Shown: in pieces, positions 1 to 6,821 of the stretch
How positions within the stretch are numbered: the first letter of the stretch is position 1
Layout: each line of letters opens with the position of its first letter
Assembly: GCA_937892105.1 (NCBI GenBank)
Contig: CALAUZ010000261.1
Span: 1-8,822, forward strand
Length of the DNA: 8,822 nt
Source: an uncultured Fretibacterium sp.
GTDB taxonomy: Bacteria; Synergistota; Synergistia; Synergistales; Aminobacteriaceae
Reading direction: 5' to 3'
Notes under the pieces: generated by a model
Database searches by the model: none
What the model was told of the DNA's origin: nothing
The model's input: only the letters and a program-made list of their open reading frames with translations
Made by a program: the position numbers and the translations under genes

Positions 1-1165
1 GTCGATATTTTTCGAGGCCATTAAGCGACTAATGCCCTTAGTAACGAGTTCTAAACAGGTTTGTTCGAGACTGAAGAATAAGACATGTTCGCCAGCTCTG
101 ACTAACTGATCAGCCATTTGGTGAATGAACGTAGTTTTGCCCAAGCTCGAAATTGCGCCCAGAACGTATAATCCCGGATAGAAGCTAACATGACTGTCGA
201 TGTTAGTGAAACCAGTCTTACGATCGGTGAATTTGCGAAAACGGGATAAATCAGCTTTAAGTTGCCAGTCGTTGATAATCCCATGAATATAAGAATGAAT
301 ATTTCTGGAAGAAATGGGAGAACCGTCAGTAATAATTTCTGTGGAATTAATATTATCTGAACTTTGAGCGGCTTGCGGATTTTCTGATTTGCTTTGAGTG
401 TTAGAATTTATTTTGGCCGTAAACGAGCTGATATACGGCGAGAAATTGCTCAAAACCTTAGAGATAGTCATTTCACCGTAAGTTTGCGCTCCATGTCTTT
501 GATCCCATTTATCCCTCATTAAGGCAGATTGCCTGAAGAGGGCGTCAATTCTCGAAGCGTCTCCATTAGTCCAGTAAGCTAAATGAGAAACTAAAGCAAA
601 GTCGGCTTCGCTATGACTGGCATAGCTTGACGTGTTTCCAGAGAATAGCGAGCGAATATCATAACCGTTTTTGCTAGCGAAAATTTTTTCAAGCAATTCG
701 TTGTCGCTTAAATTCTCAGAGGCGAAATATTCACTTTGTGGATTTGAGTTGCTGAAAATTTGATTGCGTGATACTGACGCAGGAGGCGTTGTTACGGGAG
801 CAACGGGATTTTCAGGTCTATGTTCAGCAAAGAATTTATCGTATAAAATGTTAAGTTCAAGAGTTCTTGAAGCGATCGGCTTGGGCTCACCGTATGGATT
901 ACCAGTAACTGTAAAGTAATGACTGTGGTTGTAAAGCTCGATAATGAATTTAGTCGGGTTATTAGGAATATTGACGTAATTGAAAGCCAATACCGCTGAA
1001 GTTAAACCTTTTCAAGCCAGATAAAGCCTCGTCGTAAGTCCCCCAAGTTTCTTCTTCATTAGCCATAGCATTGTTTCCCGTTACTGGGTTCTTTGGGATT
1101 TTGTCCTTGTGGCAGACCCAACGTTTTAATTTCACGATTTCTTTTAGTTGTTCTGGCAAAGCCAT
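1..1165 (-). pseudogene. Broken phage/plasmid-type primase-helicase (frame disrupted, left-truncated)
   Basis: The gene starts at 1165, with CAGGAG about seven bases upstream. The first 63 or so residues read as the N-terminus of a mobile-element primase: an RWVCHK segment, then KIPKNPVTG, a TWGTYDEAL block and GIGF. This frame stops at 962. A second frame, open from 1011 to the window edge, resumes near IELYNHSHYFTVTG, which matches the end of such primase domains. The middle, where the catalytic acidic residues and the SxSGxG-type stretch normally lie (roughly 80-90 residues by family comparison), is missing, so this is a deletion with an out-of-frame joint, not a one-base error. Next come a helical region with SEADFALVSHLAYWTNGDAS and KWDQRHGAQTYGEMTI, then a DnaB/RecA-like ATPase with Walker A GAISSLGKTTF (about 159-127) and VLFFSLEQ. 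The helicase continues off the left edge. Promoter and ribosome binding site look intact. No good in-frame start for the helicase fragment was seen, so its expression is doubtful. Confidence 0.85.
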
Positions 1166-1223
1166 GAGTTTACTCCTGTTCCTTTATGTTATAAAAGATG
1201 TATTTAATATATATATAATATAT

Positions 1224-1252
1224 ATTATAATATAAGTAAACTCGCAAGTAAA
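1224..1252 (-). promoter_or_regulatory. Sigma-70/A-type promoter of the primase-helicase gene
   Basis: Reading the minus strand, TTTACT (1252-1247) is followed after 17 bases by a perfect TATAAT (1229-1224). It lies about 60 bases before the start codon at 1165. The -10 box is one half of a perfect 16-bp palindrome, TATAATATATATTATA, at 1214-1229 inside an alternating A/T tract (1201-1235). An identical TATAAT therefore also faces right, although I see no good -35 for it. Confidence 0.6.
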
Positions 1253-1327
1253 TAGCATTAAAGTAAAGCGATTGAGTTCGGTAATGACCCGAATGAAGAT
1301 ATTTCTTTTGTGGAATTTCGAGGGTAT

Positions 1328-1356
1328 AAAAAACGCGCCTCAAATAAATGAGACGC
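1328..1356 (-). terminator. Rho-independent terminator after the DNA polymerase gene
   Basis: On the minus strand GCGTCTCA (1356-1349), a six-base loop and TGAGGCGC (1342-1335) form an eight-pair stem with one G-T wobble. G and six T follow (1333-1328). It sits 31 bases past the polymerase stop codon and before the promoter of the primase-helicase gene, so the two genes should be separate transcription units. Confidence 0.85.
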
Positions 1357-1386
1357 AAATGAAATTCAGGTATTTTATGGTGAGTC

Positions 1387-4300
1387 TTAGCCAGCGAGCA
1401 TGAGTTCAAGTAAAGCTTCGCACTCGTCTTTGCTGAGTATTTGATCTTTTCGATCTTTGCGACCGCAATTTTTCCAGCTATTCTCAGTGAATGTTTTGTC
1501 GCTTTCGTTAAATTTGTTAATCCAAGCAACTTTCTCTTTGACAGTTTTTTTCGGGTCAGAGAGTGCCGGAATGTCCCATAAACCTTGACGATGACCTCTA
1601 ATTGTGCTGATGAGAATGGTCCATTCGACATTTCGGATATTTTTTCGCTGATTGTGGCCAGATAACAGGGCATGAATTTTCAGCCAAAACTTAGTCCAAT
1701 CGTTTTTTGTTCTCAAGCACTTCGAGCCTTCGTAAACTTTTCGATACATCTCATATTCACTGACATTTTCGTACGGAGCGGAATCGAAACAGACTAATTC
1801 ACAATGAGGAACGTCAGGTAGGTTGAGCATCGTAGTTTTGCCCCTTATCGATACTTGTTCGGTTGCACCTCTAACGGTGATGAATTCTTGCCTGAGCGAG
1901 TTTTCTAAAGGTTTGCGCTTCATATCGAAGTCCATACGAAGATTTCTCTCCCGTTCCTCCCCGCTAAAATCCTCTCTTTCATCTAATTTAGTTCCGTGGT
2001 ATGAGAGATTTCTATAACCGGTGAAATGCTTTTCTTGAGAGCAAACTCTGCCGGTGCGTTGTACAATGCTAGCCATTGTTATGTAACGATCCAAAGCCCC
2101 CTGATTTTTGATTTTGACATCTTCAGATTGACCTTTTTCGTCTTCATAGAGATAGCTAGCGCGAAAGCCATTGTGAGCGCAGACACCGTTTTCATCTTGG
2201 CTTATGTTGCCTCTAGTCGAGAAGTTTAAGAACGCAGATTGCGTGTGTTTCTCTTCCCAGATTTTAGAAGAACCGATTAGTTGCTCGCGTGCTGCTCCGA
2301 AAATATCTCTGAAGCCGTAGAGGTCGAGATTTTCCACAACTTCGAAAGGAGCGTCGCTGATGAACCCGTCTGTAGTAACAGAATAGCATTTGTGTCCGAG
2401 GTCAGAGAGCTGGTTCATGGTGGCACGTAAAATTGCTCTAACGCCAGCGGTGATCAGACAGGCATGGACGGGAGAAGTCAGAGCAGAAGCACCTATTTTT
2501 ACCATCTTTTCGCAGTAAGCGTCCCAAGAGGACTTTGACTTAATGTTTTGTGCAATTTTGCCATATGTTGAATTTACGCAATTCTTTAGGATCATTTGCT
2601 CAAAACTATTATTTCCGAAGGTTTTTTTGGCATTTTCTCTACCTACAACAGATTGTTTGACTACTTTGTATAAGCATTTGCTTGGAGAACCGTCTTGCAT
2701 TATTTTCGGTTTTGCAACATAGACCCGTTGTGCAAAAATCCGTGCTCCCAGATGTAGAGCGAGATACATTTCAGGAGCTGAAGCATAGCATTTTGTTAAA
2801 CCTTCGGAAGTTCTAGGAAAAATCAAGCTTCCATTGACGTTTATAGGTATGCACGGGAAGAGGACATTTTTAGGAAACTCGAATTTAATGTCGCCGAATA
2901 TTAGATCGAAAGGAGCCGTGAAATCATCGAGTGTTAATTCCATTTTCTCAATAGTTCTTGTAATCAAATCGTCGCTTGCCCAATCAGGATCTACGATACA
3001 AGACATGTAAGTCGGGTAAGCACTTATCAGATCGAAATCGTGAGTTGTTTTGTCAACATATTCTACGCCAAAGCACTCGTTAAGACCGCCGCAATATGCT
3101 TTTACTGCTTTGTCAGTAAGAATGTCGGCATCATCGGAATATGCGTCCCAAAGTTTTTTCTGCTTAAGTTTTCGACCGTTGGGATTAGGATTTTTTTCCT
3201 TTCCGCAAGGCATTTCTATCAGTCCACGATAAAGCAGGTTGAACTCTTTATCATTTTTGATCCCGAAGTGTTCTTTCATTATTGGTAGAGCAGCTTTTAC
3301 AGCACCAGCCGTTAATGTAACAGGCATAAATTTGTTTATTCCCCAAAGTTCACTGGAAAATATCAGGCATATCACGCTGTCGTTAATGGCATATTCCATG
3401 TAATTTACAGGATCTGTAGTGAAATATTTATCCATGTGTTCGATAGCAGCTCCGTAGTCAAGATACGGCAAATTCAACTTAGGCAACGAGATAGATTGGC
3501 CTAAGTTATCAAGGCTTCGCAGACCAGCGGGTGCAAAACACTTAGTATCTCTGATGTTCAAGCTCAGTGAATAAAACTTATGTGGTTTTTGAACGACTTT
3601 AATCGTTTTATAAACAGGTGGTAAGCTCACTAATCCTTTCTGTATATCGTTGCATTGTACGATGATGTCAGAGTTCAAGATGTCTTCTTCACACTTGGGA
3701 GTCTTGAAAGTTGAAATATCCGCTTGTCCGTAGTGGCAGACCAAAGTGACGTTAGTCTTCGGGAAATCGAATAACTCAACTGTGTATCCTCCGTCTGAGC
3801 GTTTTTCTGATTTGAAGGGCTTGCCGTCTTCACCGAATTGTTTAGACAGTGCCGCTTTTTCTTCCTCCACGACAGACTTCTCATATGCTTCTTCTGGTGA
3901 TTTGAATTTTTTTCTTTTGCCAGATTTCACTGTAGCATACCATCGCCGGGCATTACGAAAGTCATAAGCCTTGCACAAATTGTATTCAGTAAAAATCCAA
4001 GATAACATGCGCCAAAATGAAAGTCTTGACTTGGATACTGGAAAGAAAACGACTTCGTGAATTTTACCGTAGTCAATTGGATCATAAAAAGCGAATTGGT
4101 ACGACAAAATGAAACGTTTTTGTTCTTTGTCAGAACCGACGTAGAAGAACTCAGTGTCGAACCCGATAACGAGAGAAAGCCAATCGTAGCGCATAGCCTT
4201 AATGGAAGGCATGTCGCAGAAGGATTTAATATCGTCAAGGTGTCTGGTGCTGTCATCGTTATATACAACAGGAGAAATTGACACCGTGTTTAATTCCTGT

Positions 4301-4563
4301 GATGCACTGATTTTTCCCATAATGTTGTTGCCGGAGATTGACATTTTCGGAACATGAGCGATGGATTTTCGAGCGTAATACTTGGAGTATTTTTCGCTGA
4401 TTAAAACTGTTCGCGCCCAAACTCGTGCTTCTTCTTTTCCAGAAGGCGTATCTTTCCGTAAAAAGTGTTCCTGCCAACCAGCCGATATGAGTAGCTCCTT
4501 CGACAAAGAACTCTCTCGTTCGAGTTCCTCAACTATGGCTGGAGAGGCTAAAAAACTAGCCAT
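1387..4563 (-). CDS. Family B DNA polymerase with 3'-5' exonuclease (plasmid/phage type)
   Basis: A 1058-residue DNA-dependent DNA polymerase, presumably replicating the element. Numbered from Met at 4563: Exo I is D136-T-E138 in GFDTEF; a candidate Exo II is HYGQAD (277-282); Exo III is Y391-x3-D395. Motif A is DLISAYP (D511), motif B is K660-x3-NSTYG, and motif C is TTDG with D732. Motif C is TTD instead of the usual DTD, but the second, metal-binding Asp is kept. A KIKNQG segment (817-822) fits the later KxKG-type motif. About 145 residues separate motifs A and B, enough for an insertion such as those of protein-primed enzymes, but I see no terminal-protein gene. The last 150 or so residues (rich in K and W) are unassigned. 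The start at 4563 is preferred over 4608 because AAAGGAG lies seven bases upstream of it. The gene is followed by a strong terminator and preceded by the SSB gene on the same strand. The frame is intact throughout. Confidence 0.92.
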   Translation of the reverse strand: MASFLASPAIVEELERESSLSKELLISAGWQEHFLRKDTPSGKEEARVWARTVLISEKYSKYYARKSIAHVPKMSISGNNIMGKISASQELNTVSISPVVYNDDSTRHLDDIKSFCDMPSIKAMRYDWLSLVIGFDTEFFYVGSDKEQKRFILSYQFAFYDPIDYGKIHEVVFFPVSKSRLSFWRMLSWIFTEYNLCKAYDFRNARRWYATVKSGKRKKFKSPEEAYEKSVVEEEKAALSKQFGEDGKPFKSEKRSDGGYTVELFDFPKTNVTLVCHYGQADISTFKTPKCEEDILNSDIIVQCNDIQKGLVSLPPVYKTIKVVQKPHKFYSLSLNIRDTKCFAPAGLRSLDNLGQSISLPKLNLPYLDYGAAIEHMDKYFTTDPVNYMEYAINDSVICLIFSSELWGINKFMPVTLTAGAVKAALPIMKEHFGIKNDKEFNLLYRGLIEMPCGKEKNPNPNGRKLKQKKLWDAYSDDADILTDKAVKAYCGGLNECFGVEYVDKTTHDFDLISAYPTYMSCIVDPDWASDDLITRTIEKMELTLDDFTAPFDLIFGDIKFEFPKNVLFPCIPINVNGSLIFPRTSEGLTKCYASAPEMYLALHLGARIFAQRVYVAKPKIMQDGSPSKCLYKVVKQSVVGRENAKKTFGNNSFEQMILKNCVNSTYGKIAQNIKSKSSWDAYCEKMVKIGASALTSPVHACLITAGVRAILRATMNQLSDLGHKCYSVTTDGFISDAPFEVVENLDLYGFRDIFGAAREQLIGSSKIWEEKHTQSAFLNFSTRGNISQDENGVCAHNGFRASYLYEDEKGQSEDVKIKNQGALDRYITMASIVQRTGRVCSQEKHFTGYRNLSYHGTKLDEREDFSGEERERNLRMDFDMKRKPLENSLRQEFITVRGATEQVSIRGKTTMLNLPDVPHCELVCFDSAPYENVSEYEMYRKVYEGSKCLRTKNDWTKFWLKIHALLSGHNQRKNIRNVEWTILISTIRGHRQGLWDIPALSDPKKTVKEKVAWINKFNESDKTFTENSWKNCGRKDRKDQILSKDECEALLELMLAG

Positions 4564-4570
4564 TTTGTTG

Positions 4571-4578
4571 CTCCTTTC
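4571..4578 (-). promoter_or_regulatory. Ribosome binding site that fixes the polymerase start
   Basis: The minus strand reads GAAAGGAG here, ending seven bases before the ATG at 4563. The earlier in-frame ATG at 4608 has no comparable site, and its extra 15 residues would overlap this signal. The shorter protein beginning MASFLASP is therefore the likely product. Confidence 0.8.
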
Positions 4579-4639
4579 GTATTGATAAAAATATGTCGAA
4601 CGAAGCACGGAATGATATAATTAAAAAATAAGTATAAAT

Positions 4640-4659
4640 AAAAAACCGTGTTTCACGAC
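4640..4659 (-). terminator. Small hairpin with T-run between SSB and polymerase genes
   Basis: On the minus strand CGTG-AAA-CACG (extendable to six pairs with two G-T wobbles) is followed by six T. It lies about 75 bases past the SSB stop and 77 bases before the polymerase start. The stem is short, so it may act as a partial terminator or attenuator that lowers polymerase expression relative to SSB. I see only weak -10-like boxes (for example TATACT) between it and the polymerase gene. Confidence 0.45.
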
Positions 4660-4667
4660 TTTGCTTG

Positions 4668-4724
4668 AGACAGGGTAAGAATCAAAATTCAATGCTGGCA
4701 ACATGAATTTGATTTCCCCTGTCT
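4668..4724 (-). repeat. Long imperfect inverted repeat just downstream of the SSB gene
   Basis: Arms 4668-4692 and 4704-4724 are imperfect reverse complements. In the minus-strand transcript AGACAGGG pairs with CCCTGTCT (8 pairs), AATCAAA with TTTGATT (7 pairs) and TTCA with TGAA (4 pairs), interrupted by one small internal loop and one bulged base. About 12 bases around TGTTGCCAGCA form the apical loop. It begins nine bases past the SSB stop. It could protect the SSB mRNA 3' end, act with the next hairpin as a terminator, or be a DNA-level signal such as a replication origin hairpin. Confidence 0.75.
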
Positions 4725-4732
4725 GTGGACGG

Positions 4733-5299
4733 TTAATCTATCTCGTCATCAGAAATTTCATCGAAATCGTCCTTAGCGGTAAAGTTGTTGATGTCCTCTA
4801 GGTAGTTCTGATTTTTAATGAGTTGTATATTCTGTAAATCAGCGTAAATGCGAGGAATACCACCCAATTTAGTTGCTCTGAAAAGTACGGAAACTTTCGC
4901 TCTTGCACCAAAGACGGGTTCTGAGGTTAACTGCAGAGGCTTTTTATGACCATCAATAATATCTGGTTGGTCAGTTGCAGTAGCTCTTAAAAAGTAGAAG
5001 TTGGGTATGTCGTAATCTTCTTTGATCGGTTTTACAACTTCTTCGTACGCTAGTTCTTTACCGTTTTCACTAAATTTTTTACGGTTCTGTTCAAACGCTG
5101 CTCTCATAGCGTTATCTATGTTTGAGATTGTTTGTTGATCGTCCATAGGAAACGCAATCATTGTGCAATACTTTTCTTGGTTATATATGTGTGTTGGCGT
5201 AACTACATTGTTCCGACATATACAACCGTCTATTTTAGTTCGTTGCGCCTGAAGCTGGGACTTTGACTTAGCTTTTGCCTTCTTGAAAACTGCTTCCAT
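4733..5299 (-). CDS. DUF2815-like single-stranded DNA-binding protein
   Basis: This 188-residue protein resembles the DUF2815 group of phage/plasmid SSBs (gp2.5-like OB fold). Recognisable stretches in order are an N-terminal strand-like VVTPTHIY segment, then AFPMDDQQTISNIDNAM, the block NFYFLRATATDQPDIIDG, a strand segment PVFGARAKVSVLFRAT and, near the end, IYADLQNIQLIKN. The lysine-rich N-terminus (KKAKAKSKSQ) and the acidic C-terminal tail (DDFDEISDDEID) are typical of SSBs, whose tails bind partner replication proteins and prevent self-binding. It is expected to coat single strands made during replication by the polymerase encoded downstream. The start at 5299 has a strong GAGGAGG site upstream and its own promoter at 5400-5428. 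The assignment rests on pattern resemblance; the family is divergent. Confidence 0.7.
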   Translation of the reverse strand: MEAVFKKAKAKSKSQLQAQRTKIDGCICRNNVVTPTHIYNQEKYCTMIAFPMDDQQTISNIDNAMRAAFEQNRKKFSENGKELAYEEVVKPIKEDYDIPNFYFLRATATDQPDIIDGHKKPLQLTSEPVFGARAKVSVLFRATKLGGIPRIYADLQNIQLIKNQNYLEDINNFTAKDDFDEISDDEID

Positions 5300-5333
5300 T
5301 AATAACTACCTCCTCTTGTAAATTCATCACTCT

Positions 5334-5355
5334 GGACGACTGACGGACGACTGAC
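5334..5355. repeat. Perfect 11-bp tandem direct repeat in the SSB leader
   Basis: GGACGACTGAC occurs twice in a row with no spacer. It lies between the predicted transcription start (near 5393) and the ribosome binding site of the SSB gene. One helical turn per unit would put two copies of a protein on the same DNA face, so an operator or a short iteron-like site is plausible. No further copies were found in the window. Confidence 0.75.
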
Positions 5356-5399
5356 AGTTTTTTGAGCCTTCTATCACGTTCTTTGTGATTTGTGAACGA

Positions 5400-5428
5400 A
5401 TCTTAGCATAACATAATGAAAATGTCAA
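5400..5428 (-). promoter_or_regulatory. Promoter of the SSB gene
   Basis: On the minus strand a consensus TTGACA (5428-5423) is followed after 17 bases by TAAGAT (5405-5400). It is 101 bases before the ATG at 5299, giving a leader of about 95 bases that contains the 11-bp tandem repeat. It is the best -35 in the window and probably drives the replication module. Confidence 0.7.
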
Positions 5429-5483
5429 TAACAAAAAATTTGTTCGGTGTAGGTTTGAGATTTTTATTTATGTAGTTATTTTT

Positions 5484-5544
5484 GATAGCTATCTCTACCA
5501 AATGGTACTGTTTCCTCTGGAGGTTGCAGGCCGCCGCCGCTTGC
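5484..5544. repeat. Cluster of four short palindromes/hairpins upstream of the ParB-like gene
   Basis: Within 61 bp lie GATAGCTATC (5484-5493, perfect palindrome), TACC-AAAT-GGTA (5496-5507), CCTC-TG-GAGG (5514-5523) and GCAGG-CCGCCGCCG-CTTGC (5526-5544, one wobble pair). The last has a GC-only loop that stands out in an AT-rich gap. The 324-bp gap 5300-5623 otherwise holds the two divergent promoters and the tandem repeat; I see no gene in it. The cluster could be a binding region for the adjacent ParB-like protein, a parS-like site, or part of a replication origin. Confidence 0.5.
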
Positions 5545-5567
5545 GATAATTCATTTTACGTTAATTA

Positions 5568-5576
5568 TGCTATAAT
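5568..5576 (+). promoter_or_regulatory. Extended -10 promoter of the ParB-like gene
   Basis: TGCTATAAT fits the extended -10 pattern TGnTATAAT. A second TATAAT follows at 5581-5586. No good -35 was found at the expected distance, as is usual for extended -10 promoters. Transcription would begin about 40 bases before the ATG at 5624. Confidence 0.5.
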
Positions 5577-5623
5577 ATGATATAATAATCATGTCAACTT
5601 TATTTTATTGAAAGGAATGAATT

Positions 5624-6700
5624 ATGATGAAGCAGGAAAAGACCGATGCTAGGTCAAGTAATGAAACTCTAAAATATAACGGCTCAGTTATATACGTTGA
5701 CCCTTCGGAGTTAGAGCCGTTTGAAGAAAAACTCGGAGGTGAAGGAAAGAGAGCAAAAATTGTTAATGTAACGAACCCTTTTAAGGTTTCTGATGACGAT
5801 GAGACAATGAAGGACTTACGCAGGGGGATCGAAGAATACGGAGTTCTGGTTCCACTTACAGTTCGTAGGCGCAAGGATGGAAAATACGAACTTTTGTCTG
5901 GGTATAGAAGGAAACGTGCTGTTGAGCTCATCAATAAGGACCGCAAAGGCAATCCAGAGCTGGAACAGTTGAAACTTCCAGTAGTAGAGTTGCCCGACTG
6001 TGATTCTGACCATGCGATAGAAGTGCTTGCGACTTCTAATACGTATCGAAAGAATTTTTCACTCCTTGAACGAGTAAGAGCCTGCGGCTTGGCTTATAGG
6101 GCTATGCGTCGTAAGAACAGATACTCTAAGGAAACAAAAGAAAGAGCTGCTAAAGTAGTTGGCGACATGTATGGTCTAAGAGAGAAACAGGTGGAACGAT
6201 ATGCTTCTTTGCTAAATCTTAATGATGAACTTTTGAAAATGGTGTGCAGGGAAGACGTTATTAAAGACGGCAAGAAAATTAGTTATAAGACGGCTGATAG
6301 AAAAGTGAAATTACCAAGGAGATCTGGAGAGATACTGTCCACGTTGAGCGAATATCAACAGGAGGTTATATTTGATTTTTTACAGAGCGATGATGCCTTT
6401 ATTCCTGTCTCTATGGCTGCACCTATAAAAACACTGTTCAGGGGAAATCCAGGCTTAGATTTGGAGGGATTACAAAGTGTTATAAATCAATGGACGGAAG
6501 CAGCAGTCTCAAAGCCAGAGAACGGAGTTGATACTGAGGCGGAACTTGAAGGCGAGAATACTGAAGTCAGTTTTAATGACTTAAACTCGTATTTCAAAGA
6601 TGAAATACCACATGAAATTCGTGATAAAGTTCAGTCTTTGTTTACAAAATGGCAAGAGGCAGGCAGCCCTGAAAATTTTGAGATTAAGTCAAAGGCATAG
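5624..6700 (+). CDS. ParB-like partition/regulatory protein
   Basis: This 358-residue protein has the ParB layout. A ParB/Srx N-terminal domain covers about 22-125, with NPF then a helix and GVLVPLTVRRR, and the nucleotide-binding GYRRKRA box at 93-99, matching the GERR box of CTP-binding ParB proteins. The second box NTYRKNFSLLER (139-150) matches the ENxxRxxLxxxE pattern, with N-T in place of E-N. A helix-turn-helix region (about 160-205) contains KQVERYASLLNL. The C-terminal 150 residues are weakly conserved, with an acidic linker near 300-320. ATG at 5624 has AAAGGA seven bases upstream. It is transcribed away from the replication module, and no ParA-type ATPase is visible, so it may be a partition protein with its partner outside the window, or a ParB-family regulator. 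Its likely DNA target is the palindrome cluster just upstream (inference). Confidence 0.85.
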   Translation: MMKQEKTDARSSNETLKYNGSVIYVDPSELEPFEEKLGGEGKRAKIVNVTNPFKVSDDDETMKDLRRGIEEYGVLVPLTVRRRKDGKYELLSGYRRKRAVELINKDRKGNPELEQLKLPVVELPDCDSDHAIEVLATSNTYRKNFSLLERVRACGLAYRAMRRKNRYSKETKERAAKVVGDMYGLREKQVERYASLLNLNDELLKMVCREDVIKDGKKISYKTADRKVKLPRRSGEILSTLSEYQQEVIFDFLQSDDAFIPVSMAAPIKTLFRGNPGLDLEGLQSVINQWTEAAVSKPENGVDTEAELEGENTEVSFNDLNSYFKDEIPHEIRDKVQSLFTKWQEAGSPENFEIKSKA

Positions 6701-6736
6701 CAGGCAGTCGAAAGTTTTGAATGACATTATGGGTTC

Positions 6737-6780
6737 GGGGTCAGAGCACGCTTATCTATAACAACAGTGATATTTGACCC
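6737..6780 (+). repeat. Dispersed repeat copy R1, upstream of the ADP-ribosyltransferase-like gene
   Basis: The unit begins GGGGTCA, has TATAACAACAGTG in the middle and ends GACCC (continuing to 6781 as TGACCCC). Its ends are inverted repeats, GGGGTCA and TGACCCC, 31 bases apart. It matches R2 at 7750-7793 without gaps at about 28 of 44 positions, with identity concentrated in both ends and in the middle block. TTGACC at its right end could serve as a -35 for the transferase gene, but no convincing -10 follows. The rest of the gap 6701-6821 shows only a small GTTC/GAAC inverted repeat at 6791-6804. Confidence 0.6.
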
Positions 6781-6821
6781 CGTCATTATAGTTCTGATAG
6801 GAACAAGATTAAGAGAACGAA

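Noticed and set aside
102..284. 60-residue minus-strand open frame near the left end
   Set aside because: It is out of frame within the helicase domain, whose own frame shows Walker A and other family motifs.
962..1011. Programmed ribosomal frameshift in the primase-helicase gene
   Set aside because: No slippery heptamer or following structure was seen at the joint, and a shift would not restore the missing 80-90 residues of primase core.
1170..1673. 167-residue minus-strand open frame
   Set aside because: It overlaps the polymerase 3' end in another frame, runs through the terminator and AT tract into low-complexity I/Y/K residues, and resembles no protein I know.
3040..3288. Plus-strand open frames opposite the polymerase
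   Set aside because: They are antisense shadows of a well-supported coding sequence, without ribosome binding sites or recognisable domains.
4564..4608. Longer form of the polymerase starting at 4608
   Set aside because: The ATG at 4608 lacks a ribosome binding site, and AAAGGAG lies seven bases before the ATG at 4563.
6737..6781. R1 as a terminator of the ParB-like gene
   Set aside because: The arms are 31 bases apart and no T-run follows, so it does not fit a rho-independent terminator.
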